Positions 35,161-45,625 of a stretch of DNA of 64,000 nucleotides are shown one piece after another. The translations under genes were made by a program, and so were the position numbers. Source of the stretch: Anthoceros angustus. Taxonomy: Eukaryota > Streptophyta > Anthocerotopsida > Anthocerotales > Anthocerotaceae. Each line of letters begins with the position of its first letter. Position 1 is the first letter of the stretch. The DNA lies in NCBI GenBank assembly GCA_010909165.1, contig MU008157.1:868001-932000 (forward strand), given 5' to 3'. The notes beneath the pieces are model-generated. The model searched no databases. It saw only the letters and a list, made by a program, of their open reading frames with translations, and was not told the origin of the DNA.

Positions 35161-36264
35161 GGAAAGGCCCATGGGCTTGGCTGCTGGCACCGCACTCGGC
35201 AATTTTGGCGGCATCAGCAGCGATCTGCAGCTGCGTCGCACGTAGGCATCGGGCCGCTGCGGGTACAGTGCACTGCGCCTGCTTCCTTCCCTTGCCACCT
35301 CGCCTCCGCTCTCTCATTCTTTTGCGTGCCGCGTGCCGGCTTGCGAAATTCTGCTCCACCAGCCGCTCCTCATCCCGCGGTGCTTCCTGGCGGTGCTGCT
35401 GGGCTGTTGGGTGGGTCAAGTTGCAGCTGGAACGGGTGGAATTGGTGTGGGTGTGAGAGGACCGCCCTAATGGCGATGCCCCTGCTGCTTGCTGTGATGG
35501 GTGCAGGATTACAGTCGGTAAGGCGGTCGGAATGGCTGGTCTGGATACCGCCCGGGCGGAGCTTGCTTTGTTGGTTTTGTATCTCGGCAAGGCCGAAACC
35601 AGGGACAAGCTGGTGAGAGCTATTCAGTACGGCGCCAAATGCGTGAGTAATGGGGAGCCGGGAGTGGCATCCGTTGTCGACAAGCAAGCCAGCTTGGCGA
35701 GAAAGGTTTTCCGGCTGCTCAAGGTGCGGACCTTGCTTGAGATTGGGGTTGAATTGAGCATGGAATCTGCGGCGGGAGCTGAGGTCCTTGGTGGTTTGTT
35801 GTTGTAGTACTTGAATGAAGTGCAGGGACTGCTGGCACCAGCTCCCAAGAGCACGCCTCTGCCTCTGGTTCTTCTTGCCAAGGTATGGGACCGCTCTGGA
35901 CGGGATTCCAGTTTCCGCTCTTTTCTCGGATCATTTTGTGATTTCCTTGGGTTTGGCTTGCGTGCGTGCAGGCAAGGCATGCCCTGGTTGGAACGTTTTT
36001 GGCATTGGATCAAATTGTTTGGGCTGGTAGGGTCGGGATCTACAAGGTATGTGATGTAACTTACCATGTGAGATTACCATAACCGATAGCTCGCTTCTTC
36101 GGTTTCACACGCACATCACTTTGAATCTTTTGATTCGGCCTGCAGAACAAGGAGAGAACTGACCTGCTATCAAGAATCGCTCTTTATTGCTGGCTGGCTG
36201 GCACGGGAGCAACGCCATAATTGAGGTATGCATGGGAGCACCGGCCACGGCCCAACCTTAGTGA
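35161..36264. repeat. Left copy of a ~1.1-kb tandem duplication (PEX11 5' half)
   Basis: The block recurs almost unchanged at 36265-37378, offset 1098-1104 bp. It contains the PEX11 upstream region and exons 1-4. Differences seen are small indels (for example CTTCCCTTGCC versus CTTCCTTGCC, and a GTGG insert near 35412) and a one-base loss in exon 4. Confidence 0.93.
35532..36225 (+). pseudogene. Duplicated PEX11 exons 1-4, frameshifted
   Basis: Exon 1 (35532-35723), exon 2 (35808-35882), exon 3 (35972-36046) and exon 4 (36146-36225) reproduce those of the PEX11 gene 1.1 kb downstream. Exons 1-3 read identically. Exon 4 has lost one G in CACGGGAGC (the good copy has CACGGGGAGC), so the frame reaches TAA after ATP. 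No exons 5-7 follow before the second copy begins. Transcripts from this promoter could still splice into the downstream copy. Confidence 0.85.
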
Positions 36265-36629
36265 GGAAAGGCCCATGGGCTTGGCTGCTGGCACCGCACT
36301 CGGCAATTTGGCGGCATCAGCAGCGATCTGCAGCTGCGTCGCACGTAGGCATCGGGCCGCTGCGGGTACAGTGCACTGCGCCTGCTTCCTTCCTTGCCAC
36401 CTCGCCTCCGCTCTCTCATTCTTTTGCGTGCCGCGTGCCGGCTTGCGAAATTCTGCTCCACCAGCCGCTCCTCATCCCGCGGTGCTTCCTGGCGGTGCTG
36501 CTGGGCTGTTGGGTCAAGTTGCAGCTGGAACGGGTGGAATTGGTGTGGGTGTGAGAGGACCGCCCTAATGGCGATGCCCCTGCTGCTTGCTGTGATGGGT
36601 GCAGGATTACAGTCGGTAAGGCGGTCGGA

Positions 36630-37887
36630 ATGGCTGGTCTGGATACCGCCCGGGCGGAGCTTGCTTTGTTGGTTTTGTATCTCGGCAAGGCCGAAACCAG
36701 GGACAAGCTGGTGAGAGCTATTCAGTACGGCGCCAAATGCGTGAGTAATGGGGAGCCGGGAGTGGCATCCGTTGTCGACAAGCAAGCCAGCTTGGCGAGA
36801 AAGGTTTTCCGGCTGCTCAAGGTGCGGACCTTGCTTGAGATTGGGGTTGAATTGAGCATGGAATCTGCGGCGGGAGCTGAGGTCCTTGGTGGTTTGTTGT
36901 TGTAGTACTTGAATGAAGTGCAGGGACTGCTGGCACCAGCTCCCAAGAGCACGCCTCTGCCTCTGGTTCTTCTTGCCAAGGTATGGGACCGCTCTGGACG
37001 GGATTCCAGTTTCCGCTCTTTTCTCGGATCATTTTGTGATTTCCTTGGGTTTGGCTTGCGTGCGTGCAGGCAAGGCATGCCCTGGTTGGAACGTTTTTGG
37101 CATTGGATCAAATTGTTTGGGCTGGTAGGGTCGGGATCTACAAGGTATGTGATGTAACTTACCATGTGAGATTACCATAACCGATAGCTCGCTTCTTCGG
37201 TTTCACACGCACATCACTTTGAATCTTTTTGATTCGGCCTGCAGAACAAGGAGAGAACTGACCTGCTATCAAGAATCGCTCTTTATTGCTGGCTGGCTGG
37301 CACGGGGAGCAACGCCATAATTGAGGTATGCATGGGAGCACCGGCCACGGCCCAACCTTAGTGAGGGAAAGGCAGGGATGGATGCTGATTGCTAGGTTGA
37401 GTGTTGCTGCAGCTTGCTGAGCTGGGGCGGCTGAACGCCAAGAACAAGAAGATAGACCGGGAGCTGAAGCATACTTCGAGCTCTGTGGACAGTGACAAGC
37501 TGGTAGGAGCTCACCGTACTTTGTTGTTTTCAGGAGGAAGAAAAATGTGGTATGTAGTTGCTTCACTTGTGTCTTTTGTGTCTTGCAGAGGCAGGTGCGA
37601 GCCGCTAATGTCAGCAAGGTAAATGAAAGGACTCTCACCCTGGTGAAGAACGCCTTGGACATCCTCGTGGCTGCAGGGCTTCTCCAACTGGCCCCTCGAA
37701 CACTCACTCCACGCAAAACCGGAGCATTCGGTTTCATCACTTCTCTGATAACAATGTATCAGGTACAATGAAGAGTTTCGTTTGTCCAGCAAGTTTCATC
37801 CTTGCTCCTGCTCTTGTGCTAACACAGTTAGTACCTTCTCCCACGCAGCTTCTACCAAGTCCGCAAGTGAAGGGCAAGGTTGCCTGA
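36630..37887 (+). CDS. PEX11: Peroxisomal membrane protein PEX11
   Basis: PEX11 curves and elongates the peroxisomal membrane before fission. Seven exons: 36630-36821, 36906-36980, 37070-37144, 37245-37325, 37413-37502, 37589-37762 and 37849-37887; 241 aa, all GT-AG and in phase. The N-terminal ARAELALLVLYLGKAETRDKL and LARKVFRLLK form the amphipathic helices; ALDQIVWAGRVGIYKNKER, RIALYCWLAG and VKNALDILVAAGLLQLAP give the later membrane-associated segments; TGAFGFITSLITMYQLLP ends it, as in the plant PEX11c-e group. Its promoter and exons 1-4 are a tandem copy of 35161-36264, so two potential starts feed one set of downstream exons. Confidence 0.93.
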
Positions 37888-40250
37888 ACTGTAGGTGGGA
37901 CTGTCCTGTCCATAGACCAGCAGCAGGGTAGGGGAAACGAAGATCCAAGTCAGCCCAGCCGCAGATGCTTCATAGGAAGGATGTAGATGTCAAGGGGCTT
38001 GCTGCAGATCGTAGCGCTTATAAAATGTCCCTTTGCACTGCTTTTGATGGGGGCGTCCAGAACGCACCTTGATCGGCTTTGCAGAGGTTTTCACCTCACC
38101 CCTCGACAGAGCGAAGCCCCCCAACCTTCCCTCCTCCCATGCTTCTGCTCGGTGCACCGTGTGTGAAAGTGAGCACCGTTCCCCATGAATTTGGCGGTGC
38201 AAACTGAAAGGTTCTCAGGCCGTCGATAACTGCTGTGCCACTTGGGGTCCTGCTCGTGTTCCAAGTCTGGATAATGTGCGACGCTCGGTGGCCAGGCACA
38301 TCACATCCAAAGGCGTTAACAAGAAGGAAGGGTTGCTATGTCCTTTTGAGTGGTCGAGCTCACGGCACACAAGATCACACCAGGACCTGAACAAAGTTGG
38401 TACGGACTGTGCTTTGTTAGTGCATTCCACTCGAACGATGTATAGCCTTGGCCCATTGTAGTATCAGGATAGCGTGGTGCCTTGTGTGCATCACCCTTGT
38501 CATCGCTGTGTTTGTAGACGCTGTGAACGCCTCCGACAAGAACGAAAGGAAGCTTTCAACTTGTGTGGATATGGACATTAACCTGGCTGCAGGCCTTGTG
38601 CAGCCGGCCGTCTCTGATACCGATGTACAAGGGGTGCGCGAATCTGAGCCGTTGTCCAAGAGCCTTGCCTCAGCTGTGCACCGTACGAGGTTGTGAGGGC
38701 CACCATACTTCCCTTCGATGCAGCTGCATCGAATGAAAGCAAGCGAGGGGCGAGTTTCGTGGCTTCACAACCGGAGAACGATGCACACACCAGCAGGAGT
38801 AGCAGCAGCGGCAACGAAAGTCAGCCGAGTCACAGAGGACGGAGATGGCACACTGGAAGCAGTCTGCATCACATCGTTGCTTACGGAGTCCCCTTGTGCA
38901 GTCTTCTTGCTGGAGCCTGGGAAGCGTGCCTCACCCGCGTTCAGGGAAACGTGCTTCCGAAGTTCCGATTCCGCTTCTCGAGCAGCGCATCGAGCGTCAC
39001 ACACACAGTACAACAAGCTGTCCCCGAGTAGAGTACAGTAACTGGAATCCTCGGCTTGCAACAGAATATGCGCGCATCTGGAGCTCCCTGACCGCGGGAA
39101 GGCCATACCATGTAACAACATGCCGCGTGGGCCAGCCGCGGTGCCTGCAGTCAAGCGCGCAAAACGCACAACAGCGGCAGGCAGAGAACTTGTCAAGAGC
39201 GACTGGTCCACCAGAACTCCACGAGCGAGGGTGTCGGTTGTGTCCCGCAAGTCGCGACTCCCAACGCCTGCCGCTCGATGGACCAACCGTGGAAAGCGTC
39301 CCGCGCTGATGGCCAGAGAGCAACCCCTGTACCGTTTTGGACGCAGGCCTGACACCAGCAGCACGGCGCTGCCGGACGACCATGCCAGACGCTCGCTCGC
39401 GCGCTCGCAGTCGCACAACACTCCCAACGTGCCCCGCATTGTCGCCGCTTCCGGGGAGCCGCTCGATGGAGAGAGGCCGCGCCAAACCCCGACCATCGCG
39501 CCCTATTCCGGTTATCCTGCTGCCGGTTTTACCCACAAGGACGCTTTGCCCCGAAGGTCGGAAAAGTGGTACGTAGAGAGAAGTTACCCCGAGCGTTACG
39601 GGAGGTTGTTTCTTTGCGTCGGTGGTTCCGGGACGGCCCGTCGTGACTGTGTCGGCGAGTGCAGGCTGCAGCGAACAGTGAGCGGGCCCGATCGTCGCGC
39701 TTCCGCTCCGCTCCAATCCGTCCCACAGGTGTGTCTCACGCCACGCTCCCGGCGAGGGAGTCGCGTCTTGGCCCCACGCGGGCCTGCCGAGGTTGTGTGG
39801 GGATCGAGGAGGGTAGGGTGAAATTGGAGCGGGTTGGGGCGGGCTGATGGAAGCTACACCGCTGCAGTCTCACTGTCATGAGAGGCTGCTGTGGGCAGCG
39901 CCTGGCTTGGATCCCACGAGTTCCAGGGCCCCGGCTTGCCTTCCCACTCTCTCTCTTGTCCCCGGACTTGCCTTAAGTCCTGCAGGCCCGGCCTGCGTCT
40001 GCTGTGTGCGACTGCTGCTTGCTCTGCTCTTGCTCTTGCTGTTGCTCGGCGCGGGATTTGGTGGCGGTCTGGGCTGGCCTCCCTCGCGCTTGACTCCGCG
40101 CTCTCTCGGCGGGTGTGCAGGCGCCTCGGATCGCTTGTGGCAGGAGGGAGGAGAATTTGGAGCCTCGTCTTGGTTGTTGCGTGACGGATCGGGTGCGTTT
40201 TGCGTGCACCTGAGGACGGGAGGGAGGTAGGGCACACGCACGGAGGAAGG
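37888..40250. other. GC-rich spacer upstream of GDP-mannose pyrophosphorylase
   Basis: Long overlapping open frames occur on both strands (39120-39821 forward, 38997-39716 reverse), as expected by chance at this GC content; none resembles a known family. A stretch at 38475-38696 encodes a hydrophobic segment (CLVCITLVIAVFVDAV) followed by a polar tail, but has no ATG in frame. The stretch may contain the 5' UTR and promoter of the next gene. Confidence 0.45.
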
Positions 40251-41639
40251 ATGAAGGCTCTCATTCTTGTGGGCGGCTTCGGCACCAGGCTGCGGCCTCT
40301 CACGCTCAGCGTGCCCAAGCCGCTGGTGGATTTCGCTAACAAGCCCATGATCTTGCATCAGGTATGTTGTGGAAGTGGGGTGGCAATTGGGAATTGGAGT
40401 GGTTGGGGTGGTTGGGCTCCGTGAACTGTGCTGATTGGGGGATTCCGTTGTTGTTATCTCTGCTGCAGATCGAGGCGCTGAAAGCTGCGGGGGTGACTGA
40501 GGTGGTCCTGGCCATCAATTATCAGCCCGGGGTAAGTGCGGGTCGAGGGTGGGATGAAGCGGGTCTGGATTTCGCGGAGGCAGGCTGCTCATCTTGTGCG
40601 CTGTGGCCTGGTTGTAGGTTATGCTCAGCTTCCTCAACCAGTATGAGGAGAAGCTGGGCATCAAGATCGTGTGCTCCCAAGAGACTGAGCCCATGGGGAC
40701 CGCTGGCCCTCTTGCTTTGGCTCGGGATAAGCTGGACGACGGATCTGGGGAGCCGTTTTTTGTGCTCAATAGCGATGTCATCAGTGAGTATCCTCTCAAG
40801 GAGATGATTGCCTTCCATAAGTCACATGGTGGGGAGGCTTCTATCATGGTTACCAAGGTACGACTGTGAACTCTGTTGCTGCCTTGCGCCTTAGACTTGC
40901 TGACACCCTCGTGCTAGTGGTTGGCGTGATTTGAAAGTATGCTAACTGATTACTGCCGTGTCACCAGGTTGATGAGCCCTCCAAATATGGAGTGGTTGTC
41001 ATGGAGGAGTCCACGGGGGCTGTGCAACGGTTTGTTGAGAAACCGCAGGTCTTTGTTGGCAACAAGATCAATGCTGGTATCTACCTGCTCAACCCGAGCA
41101 CCCTGAACAGGATCGAGTTGCGACCCACTTCCATTGAGAAGGAGATTTTCCCCCAGATTGCCGCAGAGAAGAAATTGTATGCTATGGTGCTCCCTGGCTT
41201 CTGGATGGACATTGGTCAGCCCAAAGATTATATAACTGGCCTCAGACTGTACCTGGATTCCTTGCGCCGGAGAACTCCAGAGCTCCTTGCCACAGGACCT
41301 CATGTCGTGGGCAATGTCGTGATTGACGAAAGTGCTCGCATTGGGGAAGGATGTTTGATCGGGCCTGATGTATCCATTGGACAGGGTTGTGTTATCGAGG
41401 ATGGTGTGCGCCTATCCAGATGCACCATCATGCGTGCAGTGCGTATCAAGAAGCATGCATGTGTTTCTGGAAGTATAATTGGCTGGCACTCAACCATCGG
41501 GCAGTGGGCTCGTGTGGAGAACATGACTGTGCTAGGGGAAGACGTTCATGTGTCGGATGAGATCTACAGCAACGGTGGAGTAGTGCTTCCTCACAAGGAG
41601 ATCAAGAGGAACATCCTGAAGCCGGAAATTGTCATGTAG
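40251..41639 (+). CDS. CYT1: GDP-mannose pyrophosphorylase (mannose-1-phosphate guanylyltransferase)
   Basis: Cytosolic enzyme joining mannose-1-phosphate and GTP to GDP-mannose, which feeds ascorbate, N-glycans, GPI anchors and cell-wall mannans. Four exons: 40251-40361, 40469-40531, 40618-40857 and 40968-41639; 361 aa, the length I remember for Arabidopsis CYT1/VTC1. The nucleotidyltransferase domain begins [19 protein letters not shown] with the GGxGxRLxPLT pyrophosphorylase signature, then [21 protein letters not shown], and VEKPQ with its catalytic-site Lys. The C-terminal left-handed beta-helix is seen as hexapeptide repeats ([19 protein letters not shown]), ending ILKPEIVM. Start codon matches the family. 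Confidence 0.97.
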
Positions 41640-42427
41640 GAGGTATGATCTTTTGGACATACAAATTTTGAGCCTTGCTGACAAAGTTTCACAGGAACTC
41701 TTTCGGGACACAAGTACACTAGATATCGTCGGTACGTACTTAGTTTCACCGGGTCCATGCGGCCATAGGATTTGTACTATATACTCTCGTAGTTGGTTTT
41801 ACCAGGTAGAGGCTGGTGCCCAGAATTGGTGGCAACAGTGAATTATTATTCTTTTGACGGTTGTCTGTCCACTAGAATGCTGTACTGGTCAAAAACATTT
41901 TGCCCCTTGCAACAGTGATGGCAGGAAGCGAATTTTTCTATTTCAGTCGATAATTGATTTGATTAAATCATGTACATAGTTTCCTGTGTTCCAACTCTTG
42001 TAATCACCGTAGGAGGTAGATGCAGTGGAGAGTGAAGACGGAAAAATTTAAGACCACCGCAGCTTGCTGACAAGGATTTCTGGATAGAACGAGAGAGATT
42101 TCGGGGCAGTATAAAACTGGCTTCCTTTTCTCCTCTGTGAAGTTCTGTGTTATGTGATGGTGACTCCGTAGACCTCCTCCCAATTCCTGGCTCAGGACTA
42201 AAACTACACTCGTACCGAGCTTAGAGAGAAGGTATCTGCTTTCGAAGACAACAATTTGACCCTGGCAACAAAGGCGGCAGAAGGGTGTTCTGTACCTCTT
42301 CTCATCCTACAGCAGTAAAATGCTCATTATATATACAGCCGTGTGATGTGTCTTCAAAGACTAAAGGGTCCCGTCCTCGCCAAGTTGACGCAAGCAGGAT
42401 GTTCGATTGCTTGTACCCCGAGTCTGT
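41640..42427. other. 3' region between convergent genes
   Basis: The preceding and following genes converge here. No repeat or coding signal noted; probably two 3' UTRs and spacer. Confidence 0.5.
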
Positions 42428-43944
42428 CTATGACTCTGTCCGGGCTTCCAATATACCTGGCTTCAACTCTTGACATAAGGAGAAGACTGCATCGCGCAGA
42501 CGATTGTAGTCTGCCTCCGTATTGTACACTTGATGCGAAATTCTTGCATACGCTGTGCTGTCAAGATCGGCAGCACCGGAGTTGAAATAAATTGGTACCT
42601 CTACCCTGAATTCATCCCGGAAACGAGTTCTCAATGCCAATGCATCCTCCTCAGAGCTTGCTCTTATACAAGCGGGTAAAGCAACCATAGCCATAGATGC
42701 ATACATTTCTGGAGGTGCTCCCAGGTGCGTACCCCACGAGCTTGCAAGCATTTCCGCCATTTCAATCACACGCTCGTGATTCCTCGTCCTGAGACGTTGT
42801 ACACCACCCAGGCGCGTGTTCACAAAATCTATTGCTGCAGGAACCGCTAGCAGGGAACTGTAGTCTCTTGTGCCAACCCAATCGCACTCCAGAGCCAGCC
42901 CCTTGCCATAAGCATGAGACACCACCGGATGATGCAGCCGCAGAAGATGCTGGGGCTTGCAATGCAGAAAAGCGGCAGAGGTGGGAGCAAACAGCCACTT
43001 GTGCAGGTTACTGGTGTAGTAATCCGCATCCACATCTTGCACATCAACCTCAACACTTCCGATGGCGTGCGCCCCGTCCACGAACACCTGCTCCACCCCA
43101 TGCCTCCGACACAGGCTCACAATCTCCTTCACCGGCAGCCTCAAGGTCGGCATGGACACCACATGGTCGACAACCGCCAGCCGTATCACAACACCATCCG
43201 CATTGGCCTTCTCCAACACGGCCCGAAAACAGCCCAAAACCTCCTCCGCCGACGACGCCGGCATCGGGACCTTCACCTCCAACACCTGCGCGCCCGCCCG
43301 CACAGCGTACCCCATGAACGACTTCCTCACCGCTCCGTAAGCGCAATCCAGCATCAAAACGGCATCCCCCTTCCGGTACCTCCCCTCCATAAACCCCCAC
43401 GCCACGTCCAGCCCGACGATGGCCGCAGCCACGGTCGCGTTATCCACCAGCACGAGCTCCTCCACGCTCCCCGCATTCACCAGCCCGGCCACGGCCGTCC
43501 GCGCGGCCAGCATCCCCGCTTCCAGCGCCCCGTCGCAGAACCCGTCGGGCTGCGCCAGCCACCTACCGGCCCAGAGCCTCTGCGCCTGCTGCACGCTGCT
43601 AGGGCAGCTCCCGAAGCTTCCATGGTTCACCCTCGCCACGCCCGCTTCATGGTGCGCGAACTCCCGCTCCAGCTCGCCCCCCGCGCTCCGATCCACGCCC
43701 GAATCTGCGATGTTCAAACCAGCAGACTCAATCCCCGCCTGCGCGCACCAAATCACACATCCTCCATCCTTCCTTCCTTCCTTCCTCCCACATCCTTGTT
43801 ACCTGAATCCGACGCCGGAAGCGCGGGCGTTGCCGTCTCCAAACCCTCCCGCTCCCCCAGCGCCATGGCCGCCTCCGCCTCGGGCTCCTGGCGCGGCCGC
43901 AGGGAGAGGCGCAGAGAGCGAGGCAGGATGGGAATGGAGTCCAT
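42428..43944 (-). CDS. PLP-dependent class V aminotransferase-like enzyme (L-cysteine desulfhydrase group)
   Basis: Fold-type I PLP enzyme of about 472 aa, related to isopenicillin-N epimerase-like proteins and plant L-cysteine desulfhydrase (LCD, At3g62130 group), which releases H2S from cysteine. Two exons: 43803-43944 and 42428-43704. The junction (SDS|DSGVDRSAGG) is GT-AG and in phase. Landmarks: REFAHHEAGVARVNHGSFG at the domain start; VLVDNATVA; VDGAHAIGSVEVDV, whose Asp contacts the PLP ring nitrogen; and TSNLHKWLFAPTSAAFL with the Schiff-base Lys. The ATG at 43944 (MDSIPILPRSLRLSLRPRQE) gives an Arg/Ser-rich start that could be an organellar presequence. The CDS is very GC-rich, so a long open frame on the opposite strand is a shadow. 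Whether the substrate is cysteine is inference. Confidence 0.85.
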
Positions 43945-45231
43945 GGAGCTGCCCTGAGCTTAGGCTTCCGTCATGCTGACGCTGCTGGATGCTTCACCTG
44001 TAAGCAAACAGGTATCCTCCATCCTGACGCTACATGACCATTCCGCATCTCCGATGCTGGTACTTGGCATGCCACACGCGCCGCAGGCCCAGACATCTCG
44101 CATCCCAGCCTCCCACGCTCGGAAGGAAGGGAAGCCATGTGGGCTTGCCGGGCGTCACAATTAAGGCTGCCTGCACTCCAAAAGCCCCGGCATCGCATCT
44201 ACATCCCCCACTATGGCCTGCCATCGCCGGTACGCCGGTGCCAGGCCTTGCAAGCTATGGCATGCCTTTCATGGCCATGTCATCTGCTCCCATGCTCCAC
44301 ACGGCTCGTCCCGTCCCCTATATATGTACTCACAAGTCTTTGTACGGGGCCTCTACCAAATTCAAATATGAGAACTATTTTTGTTCTATTTGGCTCCTGC
44401 TGGTAACTAAGAAGAAGAAGAATTTTATTTAAGTCCACTAAGAACGGATTTCTGTTATGGGACTGAAATATAATAACTACATAAATTGTGATACAATAGT
44501 CTGAACTAATATAAAGGTAAAATTTAAACAAGATAAATAATCTTTAATCAATCAACAGTGTTAATGAAATTGCGTGAACAAAGGCCAAACACCACCAATT
44601 CATCCCCACGAAAGAAAGCCACTTGACCTGCAGCACGAGCTGCTCTGAAAGTGGATAACTTCTCCTTCTTAGTCTTCCATTGCCATGGTGTAAGATCCTC
44701 ATTGATATATAACTGAGTTGTCCGTAACATAGACCTAGCCTTCATAACCTGGAGGCGATAATTCATAGAGTGAAAAGTTATAATGGATTATTTGTTTTGG
44801 CTGTAGATCATTAGGCAAAGTGAACTTATGCACTAAAAATATGTAAATTTTATACGATATATAAAATATATGCACATATTTTTTCAATATATACTTTTTA
44901 TAAATTTAACACATAAAAAATAATATCCATATTATTAGATAAAATTAAAAATATATTTTTTCTGTCAAATGGACATCAACGACGATGGATTGAAAGTTTT
45001 ATATTTTTGAATACCTATACATCCTACTCCTTGTTCAAGATAATATATATAATTGTGCTAAAAAGAGATATTATAATGCTCTAAATATTCCGCCACCAAG
45101 TACTTGGTCTTTGTTGGAAAGTTAAGGTTAGTCAAAAAGCTCAGCAAACCATAGGAGAAGACAAATTTTAGGTTGTTTTGTTTTGGTGAATTTGATTGGG
45201 TATTTGCATTCCATGTAATTTAGAGGACGGT

Positions 45232-45366
45232 GAAGAGCCTTACATTAGAGATCATACATCAAGTGGCCGTGATGGGGAAGAGCCTTACATTAGAGATCAT
45301 ACATCAAGTGGCCGTGATGGAGAAGAGCCTTACATTAGAGATCATACATCAAGTGGCCGTGATGGG
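45232..45366. repeat. Three tandem copies of a 45-bp unit
   Basis: The unit GAAGAGCCTTACATTAGAGA... begins at 45232, 45277 and 45322. As 45 is divisible by three, the forward frame repeats 15 residues (EEPYIRDHTSSGRDG) without stops, but no in-frame ATG precedes it and the frame ends at 45411. Copies are nearly identical. Confidence 0.9.
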
Positions 45367-45454
45367 CGAGATAGCAGAGATCATACATTAGACGATCTCA
45401 AACGCCTATAGAATAGAGTCTGGGCATCAAGAGCCGTAGTAATTGAAGGTACGG

Positions 45455-45625
45455 AAGGTACCCCATCCCAATATGATTGAAGTCCGTCCGAAAGGTTGCT
45501 TAACCATGGGGTTCCAATGAACTCCTGGCTACAATGTCAAAGGTACCCCATCTCAATATTATTGGAGTACGTCCGAAAGGTTGCTTAACCATAGAGTTCC
45601 AATGAACTCCCGGCTACAATGTCAC
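45455..45625. repeat. Two tandem copies of an ~85-bp unit
   Basis: AAGGTACCCCATC at 45455 and 45540 opens two similar units that both contain CCGAAAGGTTGCTTAACCAT and GTTCCAATGAACTCC. Non-coding. Confidence 0.8.

Noticed and set aside
38765-39821. Three overlapping frames of 230-243 codons
   Set aside because: All strands are open because of high GC; none resembles a protein family and no splice pattern supports one.
42914-43957. 347-codon forward open frame
   Set aside because: Lies antisense to the PLP enzyme exon in very GC-rich DNA; no family motifs, His/Pro/Arg-rich translation typical of an antisense shadow.
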